The notes beneath the pieces were generated by a model. That model did no database searches. It saw only the letters and a list, made by a program, of their open reading frames with translations, and was not told the DNA's origin. The position numbers were made by a program, and so were the translations under genes. A stretch of DNA of 64,000 nucleotides from Molanna angustata (lineage: Eukaryota > Arthropoda > Insecta > Trichoptera > Molannidae), in assembly GCA_963576475.1 (NCBI GenBank), contig OY754972.1:10375062-10439061 (forward strand). The letters run 5' to 3'. Position 1 is the stretch's first letter. Every line of letters starts with the position of its first letter. Of this stretch, positions 21,385 through 31,324 are shown in pieces.

Positions 21385-22760
21385 ATTAATTGTACTTCTT
21401 GTATCTTTCAATGTCTTTTTCTGGAACTGGAAATAGGTCATTGACTTTAAACAGTGGCTTTAGAAACAAATATGTATATAATAAATTATTTGCCCTCTGA
21501 AATTTCTTTCGGGTCAAACTAACCCCTATATATTCAACCGAATACGTGCTTTGGATGGATTATAAGACTTGCTGACAGTTCGAGGAGTCAATGTAGTTTC
21601 ATTCTTTCTTGGAGCATTCTTTATATGTACGTGTTCGGATTGCTTATTATGATTTAAACCTAGTTTTTTAAAGTAATTCGGCGTAATAACCTCTATAATT
21701 ATCGACCCATATATTTTATTTTATTCTGAACTTTCTGGAACAGCCACCGTTCGCACAGAAGCCAGAGTAGTCTCTGGTATTGAGTAGGCGGCACTTATGG
21801 GGTTTTTGTGAAGGAAAAAATAGTAGGTGTTACTTTTCAGTTTCTCTTGTGGATAAAATATAATGTTTTTCAATGATTCATTTTACAGTTTATGAAATTA
21901 AAAACAGTCGTTCAACTGTATTCAATTTCGGCCATGTATCAACGGTATTTAAAATCAATAATGTTGTACAGTTTCAGACATAGTATAATTTAAACAAATT
22001 GCTTATTTAGTTCAGAGACCAATGCGGTGTGTTATTTTTTTATCGTACTTACAGCTATTTCATTAATCTATGTGTTTAATTATTATATTTCATTATTTTT
22101 AATGACTGAAATTAATTGACATCGTCAGCTTCTTCGTATATTGTTAAAGTTGCACAGTTTGAAAGTGTTTCAATGTTTTCAGTCGTAAATTAATTTTCAT
22201 ATATTTGTATATATTTATTGAAGTATATTATTGAGACTATAATTATAACTACATTGCATTACCCTATCGAGCGTTTCTGGGAATTGAAATGAGACCAATA
22301 ATTTGAATTAATGTATTTCACATTTCTTGACACGTTTTTCCACGAGTTTTGCAGGACAAAGCTCAACTTATTTAAACAATTTGTTAGCCTTTTTTCGATG
22401 TTTGTTTTTTTGTGTTTCTTCTTTTTGCTCTCCACTCTTATTCATTAGCAGTCACCTTTTGTCACAAAGGGAATATGTCGGAAAAGAAATAGGTAAAAGT
22501 ACTTATACTCAATATCTTTGCCAACAAAACGGGATCATTCTTAAAGTTTACTAATAAATTTTTTATACCCTTTTAATGTTTAATTAACTTGGTATGTGTC
22601 TGTCCGTACTATAATTTTGAAATCGATTTATGTCTTACTTCCCGACCAGTTAAACCTCGAAAACTTTCAGAATTTGTGAACTCCCGATGACAATGTATGT
22701 CGAAATTTTTTTCAGCTTAAGTTAAGTTTCAGTGCCGGCGTTTATTATTCAAAAATACAT
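21385..22760. other. AT-rich stretch without recognised genes
   Basis: The open frames are short (75 codons or fewer) and show no family signature. No repeat match was noticed, so this may be older unique DNA. Confidence 0.4.
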
Positions 22761-22767
22761 AAATCAC

Positions 22768-22932
22768 AATCAAATTTTCCGTTCCCCGTCTCACTAGGAA
22801 AACCTGTTCTGAGACGGGTCACATACAATATTCCTTTGATACATATGATTAATCAAATTTTTCGTTCCCCGTCTCACTAGGAAAACCTGTTCTGAGACGG
22901 GTCACATACAATATTCCTTTGGATACATATGA
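22768..22932. repeat. 83-bp tandem duplication holding a LINE-type hairpin
   Basis: Two units start at about 22769 and 22852. Each has CCCGTCTCA and TGAGACGGG as a perfect 9-bp stem around CTAGGAAAACCTGTTC (first copy 22785-22818). The same stem-loop plan occurs in LINE 3' ends at 32925-32960 and 50521-50558. Confidence 0.85.
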
Positions 22933-23585
22933 TTTTTCATATGAAAATTTTGTATTTCGTACTAAGTAAAGTATAATGCTTAACTTGTTACATAAAACCA
23001 GGAGTATTTTCGTATTTATTTTGACCGTAACATTTCACCGTGATGATAACTGAAAATGGTGTCCTCATTTTTTTTAATAATTTATATAATGTCCTTGTAT
23101 GTAACAATTATTTATTATCATATATTCACTGAACCAAGCAAACGCTTGTCTGTCAGTGAACGAAATCGTTTGTGACAGTATTCGTTAAATCTTCAAAGGT
23201 TTTACGAAGTATTTTTTTTCTACTTCGTTTTCTTTGACCCCCCAGTTATCCCAGTCTTTTTCGGCTGTCATTTATGTTTTAAGACACTAAAGTAATTTAC
23301 TGTGTAAACATTGGCGACTTGTAATTTGTTTTCTTACGGTTTATGAGAGAGCAGCAGTTCCTTGGAATATGATCAGACGGAAGAGGAGCCCTTCAAAGTT
23401 TTGATTGTTTCAATTGCTGCGAGAGAGGTTTGGCCTCGATCTTACGAAACAATAATATTGTATTGTCGTGTCGAGTGTTATACCGTGAAGATGATAACAA
23501 TAAATTGAGATCGCGCCACTTCTCTGTGTGAAAGGTTCAAATGGGAGGAATCGATGATGAGGAGGGGTTTATATTAACCCTTTCT
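22933..23585. other. Unassigned stretch
   Basis: A somewhat less AT-rich stretch at about 23340-23560 has no long frame and no repeat match that I noticed. Confidence 0.35.
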
Positions 23586-23589
23586 ACGT

Positions 23590-23705
23590 CAGGGGGGCAA
23601 GTCCGGTCAAATGGTGAAATCAAAACCCTCATGATTACCAATATCATGGATATAATTATATTATGGAGTTCTATAACATCTTAAGATATTATAGAACTTG
23701 TTAGC
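23590..23705. mobile_element. MITE family M, left part
   Basis: It starts CAGGGGGGCAAGTCCGGTCA and continues ATCAAAACCCTCATGATTAC, ATCATGGATATAATTATA and TTCTATAACATCTTAAGATA. It breaks off after GAACTTGTTAGCG, so the right half is missing. Confidence 0.75.
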
Positions 23706-24027
23706 GCCGAATTTCCGATTGCAACTCGGGCTAAAAGATTAGTGGACTATATACTAAAAATAAATAATTACACTTGTCACGGCGCGTTATTCACGGCGAT
23801 AAGGTAAATAAAAGGATAATGATTCGAGAAAGGAAATCACCTATTGGTATAGAAATAGTCCTCGCCTCGATCGCTCACCCAGTCCGAACGAAAGATCAAG
23901 GCCAAGCGTGAGCAAGTACTAAATGGTGTATAGCAGGAACAGAGCAGTTACGTGGAAGGGAGGGGGGAAGGAACAAGACGGGTGATTTGTATTTGCGCCA
24001 GAAAGCAAATACCGTAACGAACATAAC

Positions 24028-24173
24028 CTCATATGATACCCATATCATGGATATAATTATGATATGGAGTTCTATGATATCTTAAGATATTATAGAACTC
24101 CATATGATAATTATATCCATGATTTGGGTAGTCATAAGGGTTTTGATTTCACCGTTTGACGGGACTTGCCTCC
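24028..24173. mobile_element. MITE family M, near-complete palindrome
   Basis: Around the centre ATCTTAAGAT at about 24080-24090, GATACCCATATCATGGATAT is mirrored by ATATCCATGATTTGGGTAGT. It ends GACGGGACTTGCCTCCCAG. The first about 35 bp are lost compared with the copy at 24733. Confidence 0.75.
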
Positions 24174-24429
24174 CAGTGCTGTCCATCCTTTGAACGTGAC
24201 CATACCAGTCCATCCTCCGCTGTCTACTCCATCTGATGATACAATCAACCACCAGAATAAGGGAAATATGTGAGGTGATAATTTATATGAATAAATTTCA
24301 AGTCTAGTTTGCAATTATAAATGGTCACTGTGTACGAAAAAACTCATTTTTTATTGAACTTTACGTTGCATAGGTTGGTTTGATGAAATTGTCTTTTGAC
24401 CATAAACCCGCCTCTGTATTATGACAAGT

Positions 24430-24625
24430 TTTCACATCTCAATAGAGACGAAGTTAGAATATTATAGGAGAACCATTTTTTTTCGAGGCACCTACAGGGC
24501 ATACGGTCTATCATCGGGTTATTTACGTGATTACTTTATGCGCTTGCGCAAAGTTCATCAATTATGCCTTCTTATTGAGTTCGCTATCAATCCAATTTTT
24601 GAAAGTTCTACCTAAATGTTAAAAA
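24430..24625 (+). mobile_element. Dispersed repeat family D, copy 3
   Basis: It carries CTCAATAGAGACGAAGTTAG, GAGGCACCTACAGGGCATAC and TTATGCGCTTGCGCAAAGTT in the same order as the copy at 8155. The 64-codon frame over it is a by-product. Confidence 0.75.
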
Positions 24626-24732
24626 TTTGTTATATAATATCATTCACTCGCGACAATACAAAAAATCCGATGTTTGCAATATGCATGTATAAAAATATGC
24701 GTATATAAATCACATTCCAAGGTTAATAAATA

Positions 24733-24882
24733 TTGGGGTCAATTCCGGTCAAGCGGTGGAATCAAAACCCTCATGATAACCCGTAACGTGGAGATATTAT
24801 AGAACTCCATAAAATAATTACATCCACGATATGGGTTATCATGAGGGGTTTGATTCCACCGTTTGACGGGACTTGCTCCCTG
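24733..24882. mobile_element. MITE family M, both ends present
   Basis: The left end TTGGGGTCAATTCCGGTCAA aligns base for base with the reverse complement of the right end, CAGGGAGCAAGTCCCGTCAA. Inside, GGTGGAATCAAAACCCTCAT is mirrored by ATGAGGGGTTTGATTCCACC. No convincing TSD was found. Confidence 0.75.
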
Positions 24883-25234
24883 AACTGCCCCCATTGTCAA
24901 TTTTTGACATATCCTCAGATTTTTACGTCATATAGCATTCCGTTCACATATTTCATGTTCATGTTTTACACTACTCGCGTTTGAAGATAATATTATTACT
25001 TCGGTACATAATGCTGTTAGTAAATTTTAATTGACGTCGGAAATAATCAAGTATTGATGAAGGTATCGTCTTTCCGTATATTAATTTACCCCGTATTCCG
25101 TAGGTAGGTGGTACACTACATTATCTCGAGTGGGCTGAACAATCTCCCACTGCATATCAGTTCACTCCGTTCACCTGGTGTATTAATTGCTTTACTCCCT
25201 TTGTATTACTTCTGTTTAAAAATATAACAGGACT

Positions 25235-25335
25235 TTATTATGAAACGTCAGTCGTACTTATTACACTTCTCGCACTGAAGAAGAAGCGGTGGTGTTCGTC
25301 CCGCCATAAATTTTGTAACGACTTGACTAGCGCGA
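25235..25335 (+). mobile_element. Family G fragment, left part
   Basis: TCTCGCACTGAAGAAGAAGC, GGTGTTCGTCCCGCCATAAA and TTTTGTAACGACTTGAC match 35235-35305 inside the complete family G copy. Confidence 0.65.
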
Positions 25336-25385
25336 AACAGGATCAATGAATTATATCTTATTTATTTAGAGGACATCATACAGCG

Positions 25386-25830
25386 AATCTTCTTTTTCTT
25401 TGTCCTGGCCATTTCTTCCCATTATGTGGGGTCTGCCCTCCTCGTCCGCATCCGCCATGTCCCCCTCTCCTGTGCGTCTCCTTCGCGTAAGTCTGCCTCT
25501 CGCAACTCTCTTGTGATGGTAGAGTGCCACGTTGTCAGCGGTCTGCCTGGTCTTCTAGCCTGCACTTGGGTGTCCATCGCTCTTCGTATCATGTTATCCT
25601 CTGGTCACCTCATGACGTGTCCGTACCATCTCAATCTACTCTCAAGCAGTTTATCGGTTATTGGGGCCACGCCAAAGCTTCCTCGGACATGGACATTCCT
25701 CACTCTGTCCATCATAGTTACGCCCCCCGCCCATCTCAGAATTCTCATTTCAGCTATGTGAATGCTCTGTTGGTGGCTCTTCTTTAGAGCCCAGCACTCG
25801 GCGGCGTAGGTCATGGCAGGTCTGATGATG
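25386..25830 (-). pseudogene. LINE C-terminal fragment with 11-bp TSD
   Basis: The TSD ATCATACAGCG is at 25375-25385 and 25831-25841. The minus-strand frame (25605-25835) reads IRPAMTYAAECWALKKSHQQ, IHIAEMRILRWAGGVTMMDR, then DKLLESRLRWYGHVMR and a stop. A later part around 25400-25600 continues in other frames with GRP and TWRM-type pieces. This is the thumb-to-C-terminus region of an RTE-like or related insect LINE. The left edge (TCTTCTTTTTCTTTG) is the complement of an A/G-rich tail. Plus-strand frames here are shadows. Confidence 0.85.
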
Positions 25831-26005
25831 ATCATACAGCGTATAATAAATTATATAAAATAAAGACGATTTGAGTAAATGTTAAAGCCAATTCAGGTTG
25901 TCACTGGAGTATATTAAGATAACTTAACAATAGTTAAATATTGTGGTGATATATTGTGTAAATGATGTGTGAAATTGTATATATATAAATGTGTGCAGTA
26001 TATTA

Positions 26006-26159
26006 CTTACTTACTTTCCGTGTCCGGAATACCATCATATTATTGGTTGGTGCTCCGGTGGTGGAAGGATTGGCCGGCATTCTGCCGTTTCCAGGGACGC
26101 CCGATTGCTTTTACGAATTAGCCGAAACTCAATCTACGTGGAGGCTCCTTCCGTGTCCC
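26006..26159 (-). mobile_element. 154-bp LINE end with (GTAA)n tail and 10-bp TSD
   Basis: CAGTATATTA occurs at 25996-26005 and 26160-26169. The left edge CTTACTTACTTTCC is the complement of a GTAAGTAAG tail, so the fragment lies on the minus strand. The body is GC-richer than its surroundings and is probably a LINE 3' end. I could not read a definite protein. Confidence 0.7.
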
Positions 26160-26406
26160 CAGTATATTAAGTGTTGAGTTTGATTATGAGGATGACATTT
26201 TAAGTCTGATATATTTTTTAAATGTGTGGGCGCTTAGTAAGAATATGTCGAACTCATGGAAATGCCTATTGTATGTATGTATTACAGATTCTATAGATTG
26301 TTGCATGTTGAGCATAGTTAGTGTGCTGAGTGGTTAGGTGGAAAAGAGGAGTGTGTCTAGTTCTACGGGTAGGGATGTTGAAACATATATAATTTAAAAG
26401 AGCAGG

Positions 26407-28174
26407 AGAATCAATTACATATGTTGTTAAGAATATTGTAGAGAAGCATCATATCAGATACAGTAGGTACGTCTGTTGTCGAGTGAATCAATACAGTGGT
26501 AGATCCTTGCCTCACGATACGATGGGAAATCAAGAATCAATTACATATGTTGTTAAGAATATTGTAGAGAAGCATCATATCAGATACAGTAGGTACGTCT
26601 GTTGTCGAGTGAATCAATACAGTGGTAGATCCTTGCCTCACGATACGATGGGAAATCAAGAATCAATTACATATGTTGTTAAGAATATTGTAGAGAAGCA
26701 TCATATCAGATACAGTAGGTACGTCTGTTGTCGAGTGAATCAATACAGTGGTAGATCCTTGCCTCACGATACGATGGGAAATCAAGAATCAATTACATAT
26801 GTTGTTAAGAATATTGTAGAGAAGCATCATATCAGATACAGTAGGTACGTCTGTTGTCGAGTGAATCAATACAGTGGTAGATCCTTGCCTCACGATACGA
26901 TGGGAAATCAAGAATCAATTACATATGTTGTTAAGAATATTGTAGAGAAGCATCATATCAGATACAGTAGGTACGTCTGTTGTCGAGTGAATCAATACAG
27001 TGGTAGATCCTTGCCTCACGATACGATGGGAAATCAAGAATCAATTACATATGTTGTTAAGAATATTGTAGAGAAGCATCATATCAGATACAGTAGGTAC
27101 TTCTGTTGTCGAGTGAATCAATACAGTGGTAGATCCTTGCCTCACGATACGATGGGAAATCAAGAATCAATTACATATGTTGTTAAGAATATTGTAGAGA
27201 AGCATCATATCAGATACAGTAGGTACGTCTGTTGTCGAGTGAATCAATACAGTGGTAGATCCTTGCCTCACGATACGATGGGAAATCAAGAATCAATTAC
27301 ATATGTTGTTAAGAATATTGTAGAGAAGCATCATATCAGATACAGTAGGTACGTCTGTTGTCGAGTGAATCAATACAGTGGTAGATCCTTGCCTCACGAT
27401 ACGATGGGAAATCAAGAATCAATTACATATGTTGTTAAGAATATTGTAGAGAAGCATCATATCAGATACAGTAGGTACTTCTGTTGTCGAGTGAATCAAT
27501 ACAGTGGTAGATCCTTGCCTCACGATACGATGGGAAATCAAGAATCAATTACATATGTTGTTAAGAATATTGTAGAGAAGCATCATATCAGATACAGTAG
27601 GTACGTCTGTTGTCGAGTGAATCAATACAGTGGTAGATCCTTGCCTCACGATACGATGGGAAATCAAGAATCAATTACATATGTTGTTAAGAATATTGTA
27701 GAGAAGCATCATATCAGATACAGTAGGTACGTCTGTTGTCGAGTGAATCAATACAGTGGTAGATCCTTGCCTCACGATACGATGGGAAATCAAGAATCAA
27801 TTACATATGTTGTTAAGAATATTGTAGAGAAGCATCATATCAGATACAGTAGGTACGTCTGTTGTCGAGTGAATCAATACAGTGGTAGATCCTTGCCTCA
27901 CGATACGATGGGAAATCAAGAATCAATTACATATGTTGTTAAGAATATTGTAGAGAAGCATCATATCAGATACAGTAGGTACGTCTGTTGTCGAGTGAAT
28001 CAATACAGTGGTAGATCCTTGCCTCACGATACGATGGGAAATCAAGAATCAATTACATATGTTGTTAAGAATATTGTAGAGAAGCATCATATCAGATACA
28101 GTAGGTACGTCTGTTGTCGAGTGAATCAATGCAGTGGTAGATCCTTGCCTCACGATACGATGGGAAATCAAGAA
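26407..28174. repeat. 126-bp tandem array, 14 units
   Basis: Unit boundaries taken at AGAATCAATT give starts at 26407, 26533 and so on to 28171, exactly 14 x 126 bp. Units are almost identical. The only changes I found are G to T at 27101 (unit 6) and 27479 (unit 9), A to G at 28131 (unit 14), and edge differences. Such uniformity means recent expansion or ongoing homogenisation. The upstream flank (26170-26400) is unique in this window. Confidence 0.95.
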
Positions 28175-28189
28175 ATGCTTTACAATTAA
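26522..28189 (+). CDS. Open frame through the 126-bp array; protein-coding status doubtful
   Basis: Because 126 is a multiple of 3 and this frame has no stop, it stays open for about 555 codons from the first ATG at 26522 (the frame itself is open from 26393). Each 42-residue repeat reads MGNQESITYVVKNIVEKHH then IRYSRYVCCRVNQYSGRSL and PHDT. It ends MLYN and a stop at 28187-28189, just past the array. There is no signal peptide, membrane segment or known domain, and no visible promoter. The paired CC, the basic patches and the perfect repetition could suit a structural protein. However, the uniform DNA means silent sites are also unchanged, so conservation says nothing about selection. I rate it more likely non-coding. 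Confidence 0.25.
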   Translation: MGNQESITYVVKNIVEKHHIRYSRYVCCRVNQYSGRSLPHDTMGNQESITYVVKNIVEKHHIRYSRYVCCRVNQYSGRSLPHDTMGNQESITYVVKNIVEKHHIRYSRYVCCRVNQYSGRSLPHDTMGNQESITYVVKNIVEKHHIRYSRYVCCRVNQYSGRSLPHDTMGNQESITYVVKNIVEKHHIRYSRYFCCRVNQYSGRSLPHDTMGNQESITYVVKNIVEKHHIRYSRYVCCRVNQYSGRSLPHDTMGNQESITYVVKNIVEKHHIRYSRYVCCRVNQYSGRSLPHDTMGNQESITYVVKNIVEKHHIRYSRYFCCRVNQYSGRSLPHDTMGNQESITYVVKNIVEKHHIRYSRYVCCRVNQYSGRSLPHDTMGNQESITYVVKNIVEKHHIRYSRYVCCRVNQYSGRSLPHDTMGNQESITYVVKNIVEKHHIRYSRYVCCRVNQYSGRSLPHDTMGNQESITYVVKNIVEKHHIRYSRYVCCRVNQYSGRSLPHDTMGNQESITYVVKNIVEKHHIRYSRYVCCRVNQCSGRSLPHDTMGNQEMLYN

Positions 28190-28399
28190 GGTGTTTCATA
28201 AATATATTTTGTAACCTCTCGATACGATTTATGCGTATTGCGTAATGCGATTTATGTGTAAATTATTTAAATAAAAACATAAATCAAAAAATCTAATACC
28301 TACATCACATTCAACAATATTTTTTTCTAAATTATTGTTATACATCTAACAAATTAAACGAATAAAGAGGGAATCCCGCAAATTCTTACGGATTTTTTT

Positions 28400-28560
28400 C
28401 TCAAATAGTATTTTTTTTTAAATGAATATGTCCTTGTTAAACAAGTACATAATATACATCTTCCTACATTCTCCAAAATAAGTATAAATACTTGTGCTAT
28501 AGGTGAACGAAATCGGGCGAGGCAGGATTCGAACTCGTAACCACTGGATTACGCACTAAA
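28400..28560 (-). mobile_element. SINE1 copy, minus strand
   Basis: AATGAATATGTCCTTGTTAA at the left is the SINE1 3' end. AAATACTTGTGCTATAGGTG and GCAGGATTCGAACTCG follow. The tRNA-like head is cut after ACCACTGGATTACGCAC. Confidence 0.8.
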
Positions 28561-28564
28561 ATGT

Positions 28565-28690
28565 ATCCCTGTATTTAGTTTCAAGGCGATAATAATTCAG
28601 TATTCACTGAGCAAATGAGTTAACGCCAATGCAACTAATCACATTTGAGTGCCTGTACGGCCTTATGTAAACAATCTTCTTATCAATCTT
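28565..28690 (+). mobile_element. Family G fragment, right part
   Basis: AGTTTCAAGGCGATAATAAT and CCAATGCAACTAATCACATT then GTGCCTGTACGGCCTTA match 35530-35622 of the complete copy. Confidence 0.65.
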
Positions 28691-30180
28691 ATCGATTCAG
28701 TTCAATTCAGTCCGTCTGGTGTATTAATTGGCTTATTCACGTTGTCTTACAATAACCAAGTATATTACATTAGCCATTAAAATTCAATTTCTCTTGTGAT
28801 TCTTATTTTTCATTAAAATATCGGTGATACAAGATTTTCTAAACTAGAATGTGGATGATGATATATTTCAAGTAGGCAGAGTGACCGATAAAAATCTTCA
28901 ATAATGGCATCGCTGCGCAGAATACAAATATTGTTTTATTCTACTTGGTTTGTAATAGATGCGCAAACCTTCCTCCACTACGCCGTAAATTACCAAGAAC
29001 CTACACCAAACTTAAGCATATTTTCTTTTTGTGCCCCATTTTACAATTTCTCGCTCGTTTAGCGTTCGCTTCATAATTGTCTAGTCTACAAGTATTGGCA
29101 AAGTGTTATCTTTTTCAATACTTTGGGTAGATAGGGAGGTTTAAAGGAATATACCTACATAGGTAGTGTACTTTATCAAGCTTTCCATCGTCTCGTGATC
29201 CTTCACCTGTAAAATATACCTACTACGAAGAGTGCTCGCACCAAGAGATCTAGCGAGGCATTAGATATTAATCTGAAAGATTGCCTGAGGCTTGTAGTAG
29301 TACCGACATAATACATCTACCTACAGCTGGTTCGCGACAGTATCTCCTATTAAATGGTTTTCACTAATATTCCCCCTTTCGATAGTCGCCCTCTCTCTCT
29401 TCTTAATATCTTGCATTTCTCCTGAATTTAAGACGATATTATCGCTCATGCCAGATTATACAAGGCATAATGCCACGTTTACATTGGTTTAGTCTAGTTG
29501 GTAAGTACAGCAGTGTAAACAGATCGGACAATAGCGAGTCAACTTGGTTTGCAGGCTGCCTTGCAAGTTTAACGAAATAGAATCGCTTATAGAAGTATAG
29601 TTTGCGACAAACTTTTTGGTCCTTTTCGCCGTGGAATGGGGCGGTCGGCACACAATACTAACCAAGCAAAAAGACACAAATTTGCGTTCTGCGTACCAAC
29701 GTGAGTGGCTCAGTTATATTCCGATAACTAAAACACCCATCGCGCTTCATCTCATCTTCCCGCGCGGCACTCGACTCGCTACTTGACGTATGTAAACCCA
29801 ATAAAACCTCACCACTGACAGACAGTATATAGTATGCAATCAGCTAGTACACTTTACGTATATAACTACATAATATCAATATGAAATTGATCGAATTTAT
29901 CATATGGGAAGTACACACCATAATACCTCGTATAAAAATATATAATGTTGTTCTTATATGAGAAAATGAAAGAGTTTGTTGCTCTGAAAATAGAGAATTA
30001 CTTTTATTAAAATACAAAATACTGTAAATATTACAATCAAAATTAACAAAAACACATATTTTATAATAAATTAAATTTATCTGATAAGAGAGAAACGACA
30101 TCATAATCTTTTATTTTCCTTGAGTTTTTTTATATATGAGAAACATACAACTGTAGAGTCAAAAAAAAATATTGAAACCA
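28691..30180. other. Unassigned stretch
   Basis: It has short frames only. An interval at 29640-29720 resembles 15810-15860 (AAAGACACAAATTTGC against AAGAGACAAATTTGCA), a possible relic of that MITE. Nothing else was recognised. Confidence 0.35.
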
Positions 30181-30203
30181 AAAAGTATTCAAATAAAATT
30201 AGA

Positions 30204-30385
30204 TGGGTCGATGGCAGAGCGGTTAGCGCGCTGGGCTAGTAATCCAGTGGTCGCGTGTTCGAATCCTGCCTTGACCGATTTCGTACCAACCTATAGCACA
30301 AGTATTTATGCTTATTTTAGGGAACGTAGGAAGATGTATATGTACTTGTTTAAAAAGGACATATTCATTTTGTTTAAAAAAAAAG
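30204..30385 (+). mobile_element. SINE1 copy, full length
   Basis: The head is GATGGCAGAGCGGTTAGCGC (A-box region), an anticodon-like arm CTGGGCTAGTAATCCAG, and GTTCGAATCCTGCC (B box). The body includes GCACAAGTATTTATGCTTAT and GGAAGATGTATATGTACTTG, ending ATATTCATTTTG and an A-run. The 7-base loop CTAGTAA resembles tRNA-Thr(AGU). The body shows it is a SINE and not a tRNA gene. Confidence 0.88.
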
Positions 30386-30484
30386 AATGGTTCAGTTCAA
30401 ATTAAGTACCAAGTAGGTGACGTTGACTAGGTGTAAAAAAATGAATAAATATTTCGAAAGAAAAGTTAGTCACTGGTGTGATCA

Positions 30485-30650
30485 GCCCCCCTAGACAACA
30501 TGCCATTTAGCTCAAGAAATAAAACAAAAAAATATAACGTAATGTATGGAAGTGACAGTTGTCACGTGACTGGCAACTGTCACTTCCATACATTGAGTTG
30601 TCTTTTCTTGTTTCTTTTCTTAGGCTTAATGACACATTGTCTAAGGGGGC
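30485..30650. mobile_element. Palindromic MITE family K, copy 1
   Basis: The ends GCCCCCCTAGACAACATG and the reverse complement of CACATTGTCTAAGGGGGC match with few changes (26-bp imperfect TIR). The core is a long hairpin: TGTATGGAAGTGACAGTTG against CAACTGTCACTTCCATACA around GTCACGTGAC. Length is 166 bp. Confidence 0.85.
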
Positions 30651-30983
30651 AGTTTCATTATATTTTCGAATACTTTCTTGTGCTATTGTTGTCCAAGTTT
30701 ACTTTTTTCCATTTTCATTTAATTTGCATCTGATTCTGTTCACTAATGTTTGATTCAGTTTCTCGTTTAGACCATTCGAGAATGGTGCATTTACCGATGT
30801 TAATACCACTGGTATTTGTCTCTTAACGATTACTTGAATTCTTGCGAATTTATCCCTGGATATTGGTATTAACGTTTGCTTAAAAAGTTAATTAAAACCC
30901 TTTTAGGGTAAGTAAAACGACTTGTTTTAAGCTTTTAATTATAATATTTGTATCTTTTATATACTATCTTTTATATACACATC

Positions 30984-31170
30984 ATGGATGGGTGGATGGC
31001 AGAGCGGTTAGCGCGCTGGGTTAGTAATCCAGTGGTCGCGAGTTCGAATCCTGCCTCGACCGATCTCGTTCACCTATAGGACAAGCATTTATGCTTAGTT
31101 TAGGGAACGTAGGAAGATGTATATGTACTTGTTTAACAAGGACATATTCATTTTTAAAAAAAAAAAAAAA
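30984..31170 (+). mobile_element. SINE1 copy, full length
   Basis: GGATGGCAGAGCGGTTAGCG, CTGGGTTAGTAATCCAG and GAGTTCGAATCCTGCC form the tRNA-like head. GGACAAGCATTTATGCTTAG follows, and it ends TTCATTTTTA plus an A16-type run. Confidence 0.88.
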
Positions 31171-31177
31171 ATTAAAA

Positions 31178-31322
31178 GTATTAATATATCCTTGTAACAA
31201 GTACATATACATCCTCATACATTCCCTAAACTAAGCGTAAATGCTCGTACTATAGGTGAACGATTTCGGTCGTGGCAGGATTCGATCCCAGTGCGCTAAC
31301 CGCTCTGCCACCACCCATCTTT
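31178..31322 (-). mobile_element. SINE1 copy, inverted next to the previous one
   Basis: Tail-to-tail with 30984-31170: TATCCTTGTAACAAGTACAT at the left, GCAGGATTCGATCCCAGTGC with about 20 bp of head deleted, then GCTAACCGCTCTGCCACCAC. The pair forms an inverted repeat of about 145 bp arms with a very short spacer. Confidence 0.85.
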
Positions 31323-31324
31323 AT

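Noticed and set aside
24733..24882. hAT assignment for MITE M
   Set aside because: The CAGGGGGCAAG-type ends are loosely hAT-like, but no 8-bp TSD was found at any copy.
25426..25787. Plus-strand frames of 87 and 111 codons
   Set aside because: They are antisense shadows of the LINE fragment on the minus strand, which has clear reverse-transcriptase C-terminal motifs and a TSD.
26407..28174. CRISPR-like array
   Set aside because: The 126-bp units are identical throughout with no variable spacers, and the context is eukaryotic.
30220..30290. Possible tRNA-Thr gene
   Set aside because: The tRNA-like part continues into a SINE body with an A-rich end, and several similar copies exist in the window.
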